A stretch of DNA of 45,914 bases from an uncultured Clostridia bacterium (GTDB lineage: Bacteria; Bacillota; Clostridia; Oscillospirales; Oscillospiraceae). A program made the translations under genes and the position numbers. The stretch spans positions 1 to 45,914 of the forward strand of contig CAMNAO010000008.1 in the NCBI GenBank assembly GCA_946531435.1, in the 5' to 3' direction. Of the stretch, positions 32,173 to 39,749 are shown one piece after another (within the stretch, counting starts at the first letter, position 1; every line of letters begins with the position of its first letter). The notes beneath the pieces are model-generated. The model did not search any database and was not told where the DNA came from. It saw nothing but the letters and a program-made list of their open reading frames with translations.

Positions 32173-33086
32173 ATACCATCCTGGAATTGGAGCCCGCAGA
32201 GGAGGGCCTCCGCCTGGACGTTTTTCTGGCCGGGGCCCTCCCCGGCCTCAGTCGTTCCGGGGTCCAGCGGCTCTTAGAGGCGGGCCTCGTCACCCTGGAG
32301 GGAAAAGCCCTGAAGAAGAACGCCCGCACCGCCCTGGGGGAGGTTTACCGGGTGGAAATCGCGGAGCCGGAGGAGGCGGGGCTTACGCCCCAGGACATCC
32401 CTCTGGACGTCCGCTATGAGGATTCGGACCTTCTGGTGATCAACAAGCCCCGGGGCATGGTGGTCCATCCCGCTCCCGGCCATCCCGACGGCACCCTGGT
32501 GAACGCCCTTCTCTATCACTGCGGCGAGAGCCTTTCCGGCATCGGCGGTGTACAGCGGCCCGGCATCGTCCACCGCATTGACAAGGACACCTCCGGCCTT
32601 CTGATCGTGGCAAAGAATGACTTTGCCCACCGGGGCCTCTCGGAGCAGCTGAAGGACCACAGCCTCTTTCGGGAATATGAGGCCGTGGTCATCGGCAACC
32701 TCAAGGAGGACACCGGGACGGTGAACGCCCCCATCGGGCGGCACCCCACAGACCGGCAGAGAATGGCCGTGACGGAGAAGGGCAGCCGCCCCGCCGTCAC
32801 CCATTGGCGGGTCCTTGAGCGTTGGGGAGATTACACGCACATTTTATGTAAACTTGAAACCGGCCGCACCCACCAGATCCGGGTCCACATGGCCTATCTG
32901 GGCCACCCCCTCTTGGGGGATCTGACCTATGGCCGGAAGAAGCCGGAACTGGGCCTCAGCGGGCAGTTTCTCCACGCCCGGCGGCTGCGGTTTTTCCATC
33001 CCCGCAGCGGGGAGGAGATCGTGGTGGAGGCGCCGCTGCCGGAGGAGTTTCAGGCGGTGCTCAAAAAGCTGGGGCCGGGCATCTGA
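32169..33086 (+). CDS. rluD: RluD-type 23S rRNA pseudouridine synthase
   Basis: A 305-residue pseudouridine synthase of the RluA/RluD branch. An S4-like RNA-binding domain occupies residues 15-65 (LRLDVFL ... SRSGVQRLL). The catalytic motif is HRIDKDTSG with Asp138. RTHQIRVHMAYLGHPLLGD is near residue 235. It modifies uridines in large-subunit rRNA. The start at 32169 overlaps the lspA stop. The gene ends the block and is followed by a 20-bp terminator. RluD rather than RluA/C is chosen on the S4 domain and the operon position next to lspA. Confidence 0.9.
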   Translation: MNTILELEPAEEGLRLDVFLAGALPGLSRSGVQRLLEAGLVTLEGKALKKNARTALGEVYRVEIAEPEEAGLTPQDIPLDVRYEDSDLLVINKPRGMVVHPAPGHPDGTLVNALLYHCGESLSGIGGVQRPGIVHRIDKDTSGLLIVAKNDFAHRGLSEQLKDHSLFREYEAVVIGNLKEDTGTVNAPIGRHPTDRQRMAVTEKGSRPAVTHWRVLERWGDYTHILCKLETGRTHQIRVHMAYLGHPLLGDLTYGRKKPELGLSGQFLHARRLRFFHPRSGEEIVVEAPLPEEFQAVLKKLGPGI

Positions 33087-33125
33087 CATTCGCTGTATCT
33101 CCGAAACCGACCCCTGACAGCAAAC

Positions 33126-33172
33126 AATCCCCCGGTGAAGCCGCAATCTGTTTGCGGTTTCACCGGGGGATT
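33126..33172 (+). terminator. Strong intrinsic terminator after rluD
   Basis: A stem of about 21 bp: 33126-33139 pair with 33159-33172 and CCGCAA (33141-33146) with TTGCGG (33152-33157). A T-rich TTTCTGTTTC follows. Confidence 0.88.
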
Positions 33173-33204
33173 TCTGTTTCCGTAACGCCCCTTGACTCCT
33201 CTAT

Positions 33205-33440
33205 TCAGGGATAGCGGGTAATGACGTACGACATGGCTTCCACCTGCTGTCTCGTCAGCGTGCGTTCCCAATGGACCGAGCTGTTGTAATTGCCCTCCGC
33301 GATGACCACATAGTCCTCATGGATCTCCAAAGGCCGCATCGCTGAAGATCATAGCCAGCGCCACGCAGCCATAGCCGGTATAGGTCGAAGACGATGCCCT
33401 CATCGTCCCGCGTTCTTTGCTGCATACGGGCAGATGTAGG
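33205..33440 (-). pseudogene. Decayed remnant of a surface-protein C-terminal domain
   Basis: Two fragments in different frames are joined by a deletion. The upstream piece reads TYTGYGCVALAMIFSDAAFGD. After a frame change near 33325 the second piece reads EDYVVIAEGNYNSSVHW and ends VEAMSYVITRYP-stop at 33205. Both fragments look like parts of one cysteine-peptidase/amidase-like domain that I know from Clostridial surface proteins, with roughly 30 residues missing between them. No start codon or ribosome site is left. It lies downstream of the surface-protein genes on the same strand, consistent with a lost member of that group. The domain name is from memory and not certain. Confidence 0.5.
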
Positions 33441-33485
33441 CATCCGCTCCTGCGGGGTGCGCGTCTCCGTTGCAGGGCACGTCGG

Positions 33486-33572
33486 GCGATTCGTGAAGCG
33501 CCCCTACGGTTCGCCCGCTCGCAACGCAGCCCGTCAAAGGCGGGCGATCGCAGATCGCCCCTACAGGGTGCG
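33486..33572. repeat. Family B repeats, two palindromes
   Basis: GGGCGATTCGTGAAGCGCCC and GGGCGATCGCAGATCGCCCCTAC flank a short spacer in the gene-free gap 33441-33918. Both have the CCCCTAC edge of the family. Confidence 0.6.
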
Positions 33573-33610
33573 GCACAGGTATGGTATCCATTTCGAGGGA
33601 AGTTTGGGGC

Positions 33611-33834
33611 GCGGATTGCCACGTCACCCGGCTCCTCGTGACGCCTCATCGTTCGGAGGGCCTCTTGTGGCCCTCCGAACCCCCCGGCGTACTCGTCGCC
33701 CACCCCAGAAAAGCCTTCCGGGCTTTCCCGGGGACCCCGGTTCCTCGCAATGACATGCGGGTTGGGTAGCCGCTGCGGCTGTCGTTCCTCCTCTGTCATT
33801 GCGAGGAGCGCCACAGCGTTGGCGCGGCAATCCG
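33611..33834. repeat. Family A repeat, copy 5, interrupted by a family C-like insert
   Basis: The left end GGATTGCCACGTCACC and the right part GGTTCCTCGCAATGACATGC are identical to copy 1 (8930). The short loop between them in copy 1 is replaced by about 100 nt that opens CTCCTCGTGACGCCTCATCG, the start of family C, and contains GGAGGGCC/GGCCCTCC. The right half, to GGCAATCCG, is intact. This is a nested repeat. Confidence 0.7.
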
Positions 33835-33864
33835 CGCCCCACGTTTCCCCCCGTCCCCATAGAC

Positions 33865-33892
33865 AAAAGGGTACCCGATGAAACGGGCGCCC
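33865..33892 (-). terminator. Possible terminator of the leucine-rich-repeat gene
   Basis: On the minus strand, GGGCGCCCG pairs with CGGGTACCC with two central mismatches, and TTTTGTCT follows. It lies 27 nt past the stop at 33919. Confidence 0.4.
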
Positions 33893-33918
33893 CTCTGGTC
33901 TCTTATCTTGTTTCGTCT

Positions 33919-36324
33919 TTATTTCATGTACCCACTGACGTCGAAGGTATAGCTCTTGCCGTCGATCACGATGGTGGTGTTCCTGGCATACCAGCCGGAG
34001 GTATCTCCGTACCACCAGCCCTTGTCGTTCTGATGCCAGGTGGCTTTGTACGGATAGGTCCAGCTGCCGTCCGCGTTCAGCCAGTAGCCGCCGCACCACT
34101 CACTTGCCGCCATGGCGCCGTTGGTCTTGAAGTAGTAGGTCTTGCTGTTAATGGTTTGCCAGCCGGTCACCATGGCGCCGCTCTCGCCGAAGTAGTACCA
34201 GGTGTTCCCGATCTTCTGCCAGCCGGTCTGCATGGCCCCGCTGGAGGCGAAGTAATACCAGTTGCTGCCCACCTTCTGCCAGCCGGTCTGCATGGCCCCG
34301 TTGGTGCCGAAGTAATACCAGGTGCTGCCCACCTGCTTCCAGCCTGTGGCCATGGCGCTGCCAAGATAGTACCAATTGTTCCCCAGCTTCAGCCAGCCTG
34401 TCTGCATCACGCCGGAGCTGTTGAAATAGTACCAACTGCTGCCCACCTGCTTCCAGCCCGTAGCCATGGCGCTGCCGAGATAGTACCAGTTGTTTCCCAG
34501 CTTCAGCCAGCCCGTCTGCATCACGCCGGCGTCGTTGAAATAGTACCAGGCGTCGTCCACCTTCGCCCAGCCCGTGACAGTCTCGCCGTCCTCGTTATAA
34601 TAATACCAGACGCCTTCCTCCTTCACCCAGCCCGTCTGTATAGGCGCATCCCCGTAGGGTTCCCAGGTGATGGTGCCGCCGTAGTTCTGAAGCATCGAGT
34701 CCGTCCAGCTTCTTTCGCTCCTGGGGTAGTAGGCCGTGGCGGTGATCCCGCTGAAAGTTTGATCGGGGATCGCCGGCGCCGCTCCCGTAAATCTCACTTC
34801 AGTCAGGGCGCTGCATCCGGAGAACGTGCTGTTCCCCAGGCTCGTCAATCCGGCGGGAAGGGTGACGCTCTCCAGGCCGCTGGAGGCAAACGCACTGCCT
34901 CCGATACCTGTCAGTCCCTCGGGGAGGGTGATCGCCTGAAGCGCGCTGCAGCCGCTGAAGGCGTCGCTCCCGATGGCGGTCACGGTATTCGGGAGCGTCA
35001 CGCTGGTAAGATGGGTCGCCCCGCTGGCTGCGTAGTTCGGGATGGTCGTCATCCCCGACGCAAAGGTCAGCTCCTCCACATAGCAGCCCTTCAGTGCACC
35101 GGAGGAAGTACCCGTGATGGACATTTTCGTGACGCCGGCGGGGATGGTCAGGCTCGTGACCCCCGGCGTATTTTTCAGCACCTCATTCCAAAGCTCCGTC
35201 AGGTTCGGAGGCAGGGTGAGGGAGGTGAGGCCTGTGCTCTCAAAGGCATTGCGGCAGATGACCGTCACGCTGTCCGGGATCGTCACCTCCTCCAGCGCCC
35301 TGCAGGCGCTGAAGGCAAAGGAGCCGATGGTGGTCACCGTATCCGGAATCGACACATCGGTAAGATGGGCCGCCCCGCTGGCCGCGTAGCCCGGGATGCT
35401 TGTCCGCCCCGTTTCAAAGTTCAACCGCTCCACATAGCTGCCGCTCAGTGCACCGGAGGAGGTACCCGTGATGGACATTTTCGTAACACTGGCGGGGATG
35501 GTCAGGCTTGTGACCCCCGGCGTATTTTTCAGCACCTCATTCCACAGCTCCGCCAGATTTGGGGGCAGGGTGAGAGAGGTAAGGCTCGTGCTCTCAAAGG
35601 CATTGCGGCAGATGACCGTCACGCTGTCCGGGATCGCAACCTCAGACAGCTCCCCGCAGCCGCTGAAGGCAAAGGATCCGATGGTGGTCACCGTATCCGG
35701 GATCGCCACATCGGTAAGATGGGCCGCCCCGCTGGCCGCGTAGCCCGGGATGCCTGTCCTTCCCGTTTCAAACCGCAGCTCTTCCACATAGCTGCCGCTC
35801 AGCGCACCGGAGGAGGTCCCTGTGATGGACATTTTCGTCACGCTGGCGGGGATGGTCAGGCTTGTGACCCCCGGCGTGTTTTTCAGCACCTCATTCCAAA
35901 GCTCCGTCAGGTTCGGAGGCAGGGTGAGGGAGGTGAGGCCCGTGCTCTCAAAGGCATTGCGGCAGATGACCGTTACGGTGTCCGGGATCGTTACCTCCGT
36001 CAGCGCTGTGCAGGACCTGAAAGCAAAGGAGCCGATGGTCTGGATCCCGTTGGAGATGTCCACCTCTTTGATCTCCGAATTGCCCTCAAAGGCGCGGTCG
36101 CCGATCATGGTCACCGGATGCCCGTCCAGGATCGCGGGGACGGTCACACCGGCGGCCGTACCGTTATACTTCTTGATGGTGGCGTTTTCCTCGCTGTCCA
36201 GCGTATACTCCCAGAGTCCGCTGGTGATGGCGGAATCGGCCCGGGCGCTCCCCGACAGACCCAGGAGCGAAAGCAGCAGGACGCCGATGAGCAGGACCGG
36301 CATCTTCCTCCATACATTTTTCAT
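33919..36324 (-). CDS. Secreted leucine-rich-repeat (BspA-like) protein with cell-wall-binding repeats
   Basis: An 801-residue exported protein. A signal peptide (residues 1-29) ends in SGSARA. Residues about 40-520 are BspA-type leucine-rich repeats (DxVTxIGSFAFSxCxxLxEVxIPD pattern) and include three nearly identical 118-residue blocks (354 bp each). Residues 535-720 are about nine YG-type repeats (TGWxKxGNxWYYxxxxGxM) of the choline/glucan-binding class. The last 85 residues (WCGGYWLNADG ... GWYARNTTIVIDGKSY) form a terminal module shared with the next gene. It probably sits on the cell wall and binds host or bacterial glycans or proteins. The start at 36324 follows GAGGGGAG. It begins 41 nt after the transglutaminase gene stop, so the two are likely co-transcribed. 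Confidence 0.85.
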   Translation of the reverse strand: MKNVWRKMPVLLIGVLLLSLLGLSGSARADSAITSGLWEYTLDSEENATIKKYNGTAAGVTVPAILDGHPVTMIGDRAFEGNSEIKEVDISNGIQTIGSFAFRSCTALTEVTIPDTVTVICRNAFESTGLTSLTLPPNLTELWNEVLKNTPGVTSLTIPASVTKMSITGTSSGALSGSYVEELRFETGRTGIPGYAASGAAHLTDVAIPDTVTTIGSFAFSGCGELSEVAIPDSVTVICRNAFESTSLTSLTLPPNLAELWNEVLKNTPGVTSLTIPASVTKMSITGTSSGALSGSYVERLNFETGRTSIPGYAASGAAHLTDVSIPDTVTTIGSFAFSACRALEEVTIPDSVTVICRNAFESTGLTSLTLPPNLTELWNEVLKNTPGVTSLTIPAGVTKMSITGTSSGALKGCYVEELTFASGMTTIPNYAASGATHLTSVTLPNTVTAIGSDAFSGCSALQAITLPEGLTGIGGSAFASSGLESVTLPAGLTSLGNSTFSGCSALTEVRFTGAAPAIPDQTFSGITATAYYPRSERSWTDSMLQNYGGTITWEPYGDAPIQTGWVKEEGVWYYYNEDGETVTGWAKVDDAWYYFNDAGVMQTGWLKLGNNWYYLGSAMATGWKQVGSSWYYFNSSGVMQTGWLKLGNNWYYLGSAMATGWKQVGSTWYYFGTNGAMQTGWQKVGSNWYYFASSGAMQTGWQKIGNTWYYFGESGAMVTGWQTINSKTYYFKTNGAMAASEWCGGYWLNADGSWTYPYKATWHQNDKGWWYGDTSGWYARNTTIVIDGKSYTFDVSGYMK
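34980..36010. repeat. Three tandem 354-bp coding repeats
   Basis: The stretch coding LTLPPNLTELWNEVLKNTP begins at equivalent places 354 bp apart (segments at 35114, 35468 and 35822), and the blocks are nearly identical at the DNA level. A fourth, diverged unit flanks them. This points to recent duplication or gene conversion inside the gene, and gives scope for copy-number change. Confidence 0.85.
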
Positions 36325-36365
36325 GTCTGACTCCCCTCTCATTCTATGGATGGCCTTTCAACCTG

Positions 36366-38780
36366 TTACGGATCGAGGCAGTACCCATTGGCATCGAAGC
36401 TGTAGCTCCTGCCGTCGATCACGATGGTGGTGTTCCTGGCATACCAGCCGGAGGCGTCGCCGTACCACCAGCCCTTGTCGTTCTGATGCCAGCTTGCCTT
36501 GTATGGATAGGTCCAGGTGCCGTCCGCGTTCAGCCAGTAGCCGCCGCACCACTCGCTGGCCGCCATGGCGCCGTTGGTCTTGAAGTAATAGGTCTTGCTG
36601 TTTATCGTCTGCCAGCCGGTCACCATCTTGCCATCGGTGCCGAAGTAGTACCAGCTGCTTCCGATCTTCACCCAGCCGGTCTGCATGGCCCCGCTGGAGA
36701 CGAAGAAGTACCAGGCATTGTTTACCTTTTGCCACCCGGTCTGCATCACACCGGAGCTGTTGAAGTAATACCAGTTACTGCCCACCTTTTGCCAGCCGGT
36801 GGCCATGGCGCTGCCGAGATAGTACCAGTTGTTTCCCAGCTTCATCCAGCCGGTCTGCATGACGCCGGAGCTGTTGAAATAGTACCAACTGCTGCCCACC
36901 TGCTTCCAGCCCGTGGCCATGGCGCTGCCAAGGTAATACCAATTGTCCCCCAGCTTCAGCCAGCCTCGCTGCATCACGCCGGAGCTGCTGAAGTAATACC
37001 AGGCGCCGTCTATTTTCGCCCAGCCGGTGGCAGGTCCCTCCGAAGACAGGTAGAACCAGTTTTGATTCTCATCCCGGACCCAGCCGGTGCGGGGCTCCAG
37101 AACTTCCGTCCGGTGGGCGTAAAAATCCGGGCTCTCCTTCTCCTCCAGCTCCGCCGTATAGAGGATCCCTCCGCGGCTTACATCCAGCCGGCTCCCGGCG
37201 GTCACGGTTACCAGGTTCACATGGTCAGCGCTGCGGCCGCAGACAAAGCGTGCTGTGGCACAGCTGTGGTCCTCGGCCCATTCCCAGTCCTCAAACGCGT
37301 ACACATGGCCCAGGGGATTGAGCCACTCATTCCAGACCTCGCTGAACTCCGTCTCCCCCAGGACCACCGAAGCAGTGACGGTCCTCTGTCCCCTCTCCTC
37401 ACAGTCGGGCTCCCTGCGCTCCTCCCGGATCGCGGCGGCAAGCTCCTGCCGGTGCTCCTCATTCCGCGTACAGACCAATACCGCCGTCGCCTCCCGGTGG
37501 TCCTGGGACCACTCCCAGTGATCCAGGACATAGTCATGCCCGTCGTCACAGGGGTCCGGAACCACCCCGTAGGCGTGGTCGGCAAGGCGCAGCTCCTCCT
37601 CCGAGAAGAGAAGGCGCGTATTCTCGTCATATTGATAGCTCACCGTGCGGCTGCCGCAGAAGATGGTGTAACCGGTATCTACATCTCCCTGCCCGGCCCC
37701 CGCCAGGAACAGGAGATCGGGCCAGCCCGCCATGCCGTTGTCGCAGTTGGTGAGATCCGCCAGAAACCGCTCTCCCTCCCCCATGGAAACGATGTTCCAC
37801 ATGTGGGCTTCGCTCCCGTTCATAAGGCCGGTGACCGTATAGACCCCCACCCCGCCTTGAAACGCGGACAGCTCACAGAGATACTGGAAGGCCTTGGCAT
37901 AGCCCTCGCAGACCACCTGGGTGGTCTCATCGGCGTCAAAAACCCAGATGAGCTGCCAGGGATTGCCGTACTCCGTATCGGGCGAGAGGGCGTCGAAGTT
38001 ATAGGAGGCCAGGCGGCAGATCTCTTCCCGATAGGCGTCCAGCTTCTCCCGGTCCTCATAAGCGGCAGCGTTCTCCACGATGGATTGGGCGTTGGTCCTG
38101 GCGGCGGCCACGGTCGCGCCCAGGGAGCTGTCCACGGTATAGGGCTCCAGCTGATAGTCCGCAGCCACCGGGAAGCGCAGCTCCAGCTCGCCCCGGAACC
38201 AGATCTCGGTGCCGTCGGAGGAATAACCAAAGGAGCGGATGCCGGTGGAGGCGGTCTTATTGTACCAGTAGAGCTCATAGGGGCAATCCGACACCAGTGC
38301 CTTGATGATGAGCCGGGGCGTCAGGCCCAGGGCGGCGTCCGCCGCCTCCATGGCCGCCGGGGTGATGGCGCCGTCTGACAGCAGGGACTCCAGCCCCAGT
38401 TCCTCCGCCGTCCAGCGGGTCTGCAGCTCCCCCAGCGCGGAGAGGGGGATCGTAAAGATCGTGGAGCTGCGCTCCCCCGCAGCCACCTCGGCGATCCACT
38501 CAATAAGCAGGCGATAGACGACTGCGTTGGCGCCGGTAAACCGCGCCTCCCCGTTGGAGGCGCTGCGCCGGGGACCGCCGACAGCGGGAAGCAGGTCGTT
38601 CATCTCCTGCCGCGCATAACCGTTCAGCAGGTTTTCCTCCGGCAGCTCCAGGGGCAGCTCCTCCGCCTCCGGCTCCGCCGTCACCACCTCCCCCGCAGAT
38701 ACGGGGGCGGGCAGAAGAACAAGGAGCAGAAGGCACAGGGCCAGCAGGGCGCCGCGCTGTAGCTCCGCCGCTTTTTTCAT
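36366..38780 (-). CDS. Secreted transglutaminase-like protein with cell-wall-binding repeats
   Basis: An 804-residue exported protein with a signal peptide ending VSAG near residue 30. Residues about 220-350 look like a transglutaminase-like (papain-fold) domain: Cys at about 291 in VCEGYAKAFQYL, His at about 326 in AHMWNIV and Asp at about 343 in FLADLTNCD would form the triad. Two short Cys/His-containing segments follow (DHWEWSQDHREAT, DWEWAEDHSCAT), related to each other. From about 565 on there are YG-type repeats and the same C-terminal module as the leucine-rich-repeat protein. It may crosslink or cleave peptides at the wall. It is upstream of the leucine-rich-repeat gene in one operon. 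Confidence 0.82.
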   Translation of the reverse strand: MKKAAELQRGALLALCLLLLVLLPAPVSAGEVVTAEPEAEELPLELPEENLLNGYARQEMNDLLPAVGGPRRSASNGEARFTGANAVVYRLLIEWIAEVAAGERSSTIFTIPLSALGELQTRWTAEELGLESLLSDGAITPAAMEAADAALGLTPRLIIKALVSDCPYELYWYNKTASTGIRSFGYSSDGTEIWFRGELELRFPVAADYQLEPYTVDSSLGATVAAARTNAQSIVENAAAYEDREKLDAYREEICRLASYNFDALSPDTEYGNPWQLIWVFDADETTQVVCEGYAKAFQYLCELSAFQGGVGVYTVTGLMNGSEAHMWNIVSMGEGERFLADLTNCDNGMAGWPDLLFLAGAGQGDVDTGYTIFCGSRTVSYQYDENTRLLFSEEELRLADHAYGVVPDPCDDGHDYVLDHWEWSQDHREATAVLVCTRNEEHRQELAAAIREERREPDCEERGQRTVTASVVLGETEFSEVWNEWLNPLGHVYAFEDWEWAEDHSCATARFVCGRSADHVNLVTVTAGSRLDVSRGGILYTAELEEKESPDFYAHRTEVLEPRTGWVRDENQNWFYLSSEGPATGWAKIDGAWYYFSSSGVMQRGWLKLGDNWYYLGSAMATGWKQVGSSWYYFNSSGVMQTGWMKLGNNWYYLGSAMATGWQKVGSNWYYFNSSGVMQTGWQKVNNAWYFFVSSGAMQTGWVKIGSSWYYFGTDGKMVTGWQTINSKTYYFKTNGAMAASEWCGGYWLNADGTWTYPYKASWHQNDKGWWYGDASGWYARNTTIVIDGRSYSFDANGYCLDP

Positions 38781-38852
38781 GGTCTTCCTCCACCTCCGCC
38801 CGATTGAAAGGGGCGGCCCGCCGCCCCGGTCATTTTTGTTCTCAACGATCTT

Positions 38853-38881
38853 ATAGTATCATGAAATCCGCTCCTCCGCAA
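38853..38881 (-). promoter_or_regulatory. Candidate promoter of the transglutaminase-LRR operon
   Basis: On the minus strand, TTGCGG (38881-38876), a 17-nt spacer and TACTAT (38858-38853) lie about 73 nt ahead of the start. The surrounding patch is AT-rich, but both boxes are imperfect. Confidence 0.4.
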
Positions 38882-38960
38882 GAAGCAGCCACATACATCC
38901 TGCTCTTAGCGCTGGCGGATGCAGGCATCCGCCCCTGCGGGGGGCGGTATGGGTACCACG

Positions 38961-39247
38961 GGCCGTCGAGGGCGCCGGCCCCTACGGAGCGCGTGATCGC
39001 CCCTACGGGATAGGAATAAGGACGCAGGAAATCCCGTAGGGGACGATCCCTTGATCGTCCCGCATTCCCCCCACCCCTACGGGGTGCCTCTGGAAAAGGA
39101 ACGGATTGCCACGACCAGCGTGCGCGCTGGTCTCGCAATGACATGCAGGTTGGATAGCCGATGCGTCTGTCAATTCTCCTCTGTCATTGCGAGGAGGGGT
39201 GCAGCGCACGTATGACGGGCGAGCACAGATCGCCCCTGCGGGGGGCG
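38961..39247. repeat. 287-bp direct duplication, first copy
   Basis: Nearly identical to 39348-39634 (offset 387 bp; at least two substitutions seen). It contains family B palindromes and the left two-thirds of a family A repeat (CGGATTGCC at 39101 to TGTCATTGCG at 39183). No gene is seen in 38882-39749, which is made of these repeats and a terminator. Confidence 0.85.
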
Positions 39248-39347
39248 TGATTGCCACATCGTAGGGACGAACTTCGTTCGCCCGTTTGCAAGGTGTCCCG
39301 CCATGGCGGGCGGCTGATAGCCGCCCCTACGGCTTGGGACGGGGGCG

Positions 39348-39634
39348 GGCCGTCGAGGGCGCCGGCCCCTACGGAGCGCGTGATTGCCCCTACGGGATAG
39401 GAATAAGGACGCAGGAAATCCCGTAGGGGACGATCCCTTGATCGTCCCGCATTCCCCCCACCCCTACGGGGTGCCTCTGGAAAAGGAACGGATTGCCACG
39501 ACCAGCGTGCGCGCTGGTCTCGCAATGACATGCAGGTTGGATAGCCGATGCGTCTGTCAATTCTCCTCTGTCATTGCGAGGAGGGGTGCAGCGCACGTAT
39601 GACGGGCGATCACAGATCGCCCCTGCGGGGGGCG
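39348..39634. repeat. 287-bp direct duplication, second copy
   Basis: Second copy of the 38961-39247 block. The 100 nt between the copies holds further family B palindromes (GGGCGGCTGATAGCCGCCC, GACGAACTTCGTTCGCCCG). The family A part lacks its normal right end in both copies, so the truncation came before the duplication. Confidence 0.85.
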
Positions 39635-39680
39635 GCGCTCCTGTCCGCAACCGCAAATGAAGGCCTCCTCAAAACCACAA

Positions 39681-39711
39681 AAAACAGGCAGCCCGAAGGC
39701 TGCCTGTTTTT
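39681..39711. terminator. Bidirectional terminator after the giant repeat-protein gene
   Basis: AAAACAGGCAGCC (39681-39693) pairs with GGCTGCCTGTTTT (39698-39710) around a CGAA tetraloop, with T tracts in both directions. It lies 39 nt past the minus-strand stop at 39750. Confidence 0.85.
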
Positions 39712-39749
39712 CAGATTGTGCGGATTAAAGGATTCTGCGCGTTTCGGAC

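Noticed and set aside
33799..36330. An 843-codon plus-strand frame over the leucine-rich-repeat gene
   Set aside because: It is the complement of coding repeats; the plus-strand protein has no signal or domain and its repeats match the 354-bp units.
38851..39656. Two minus-strand frames with an identical roughly 60-residue stretch
   Set aside because: The identity comes from the 287-bp noncoding duplication, not from paralogous genes.
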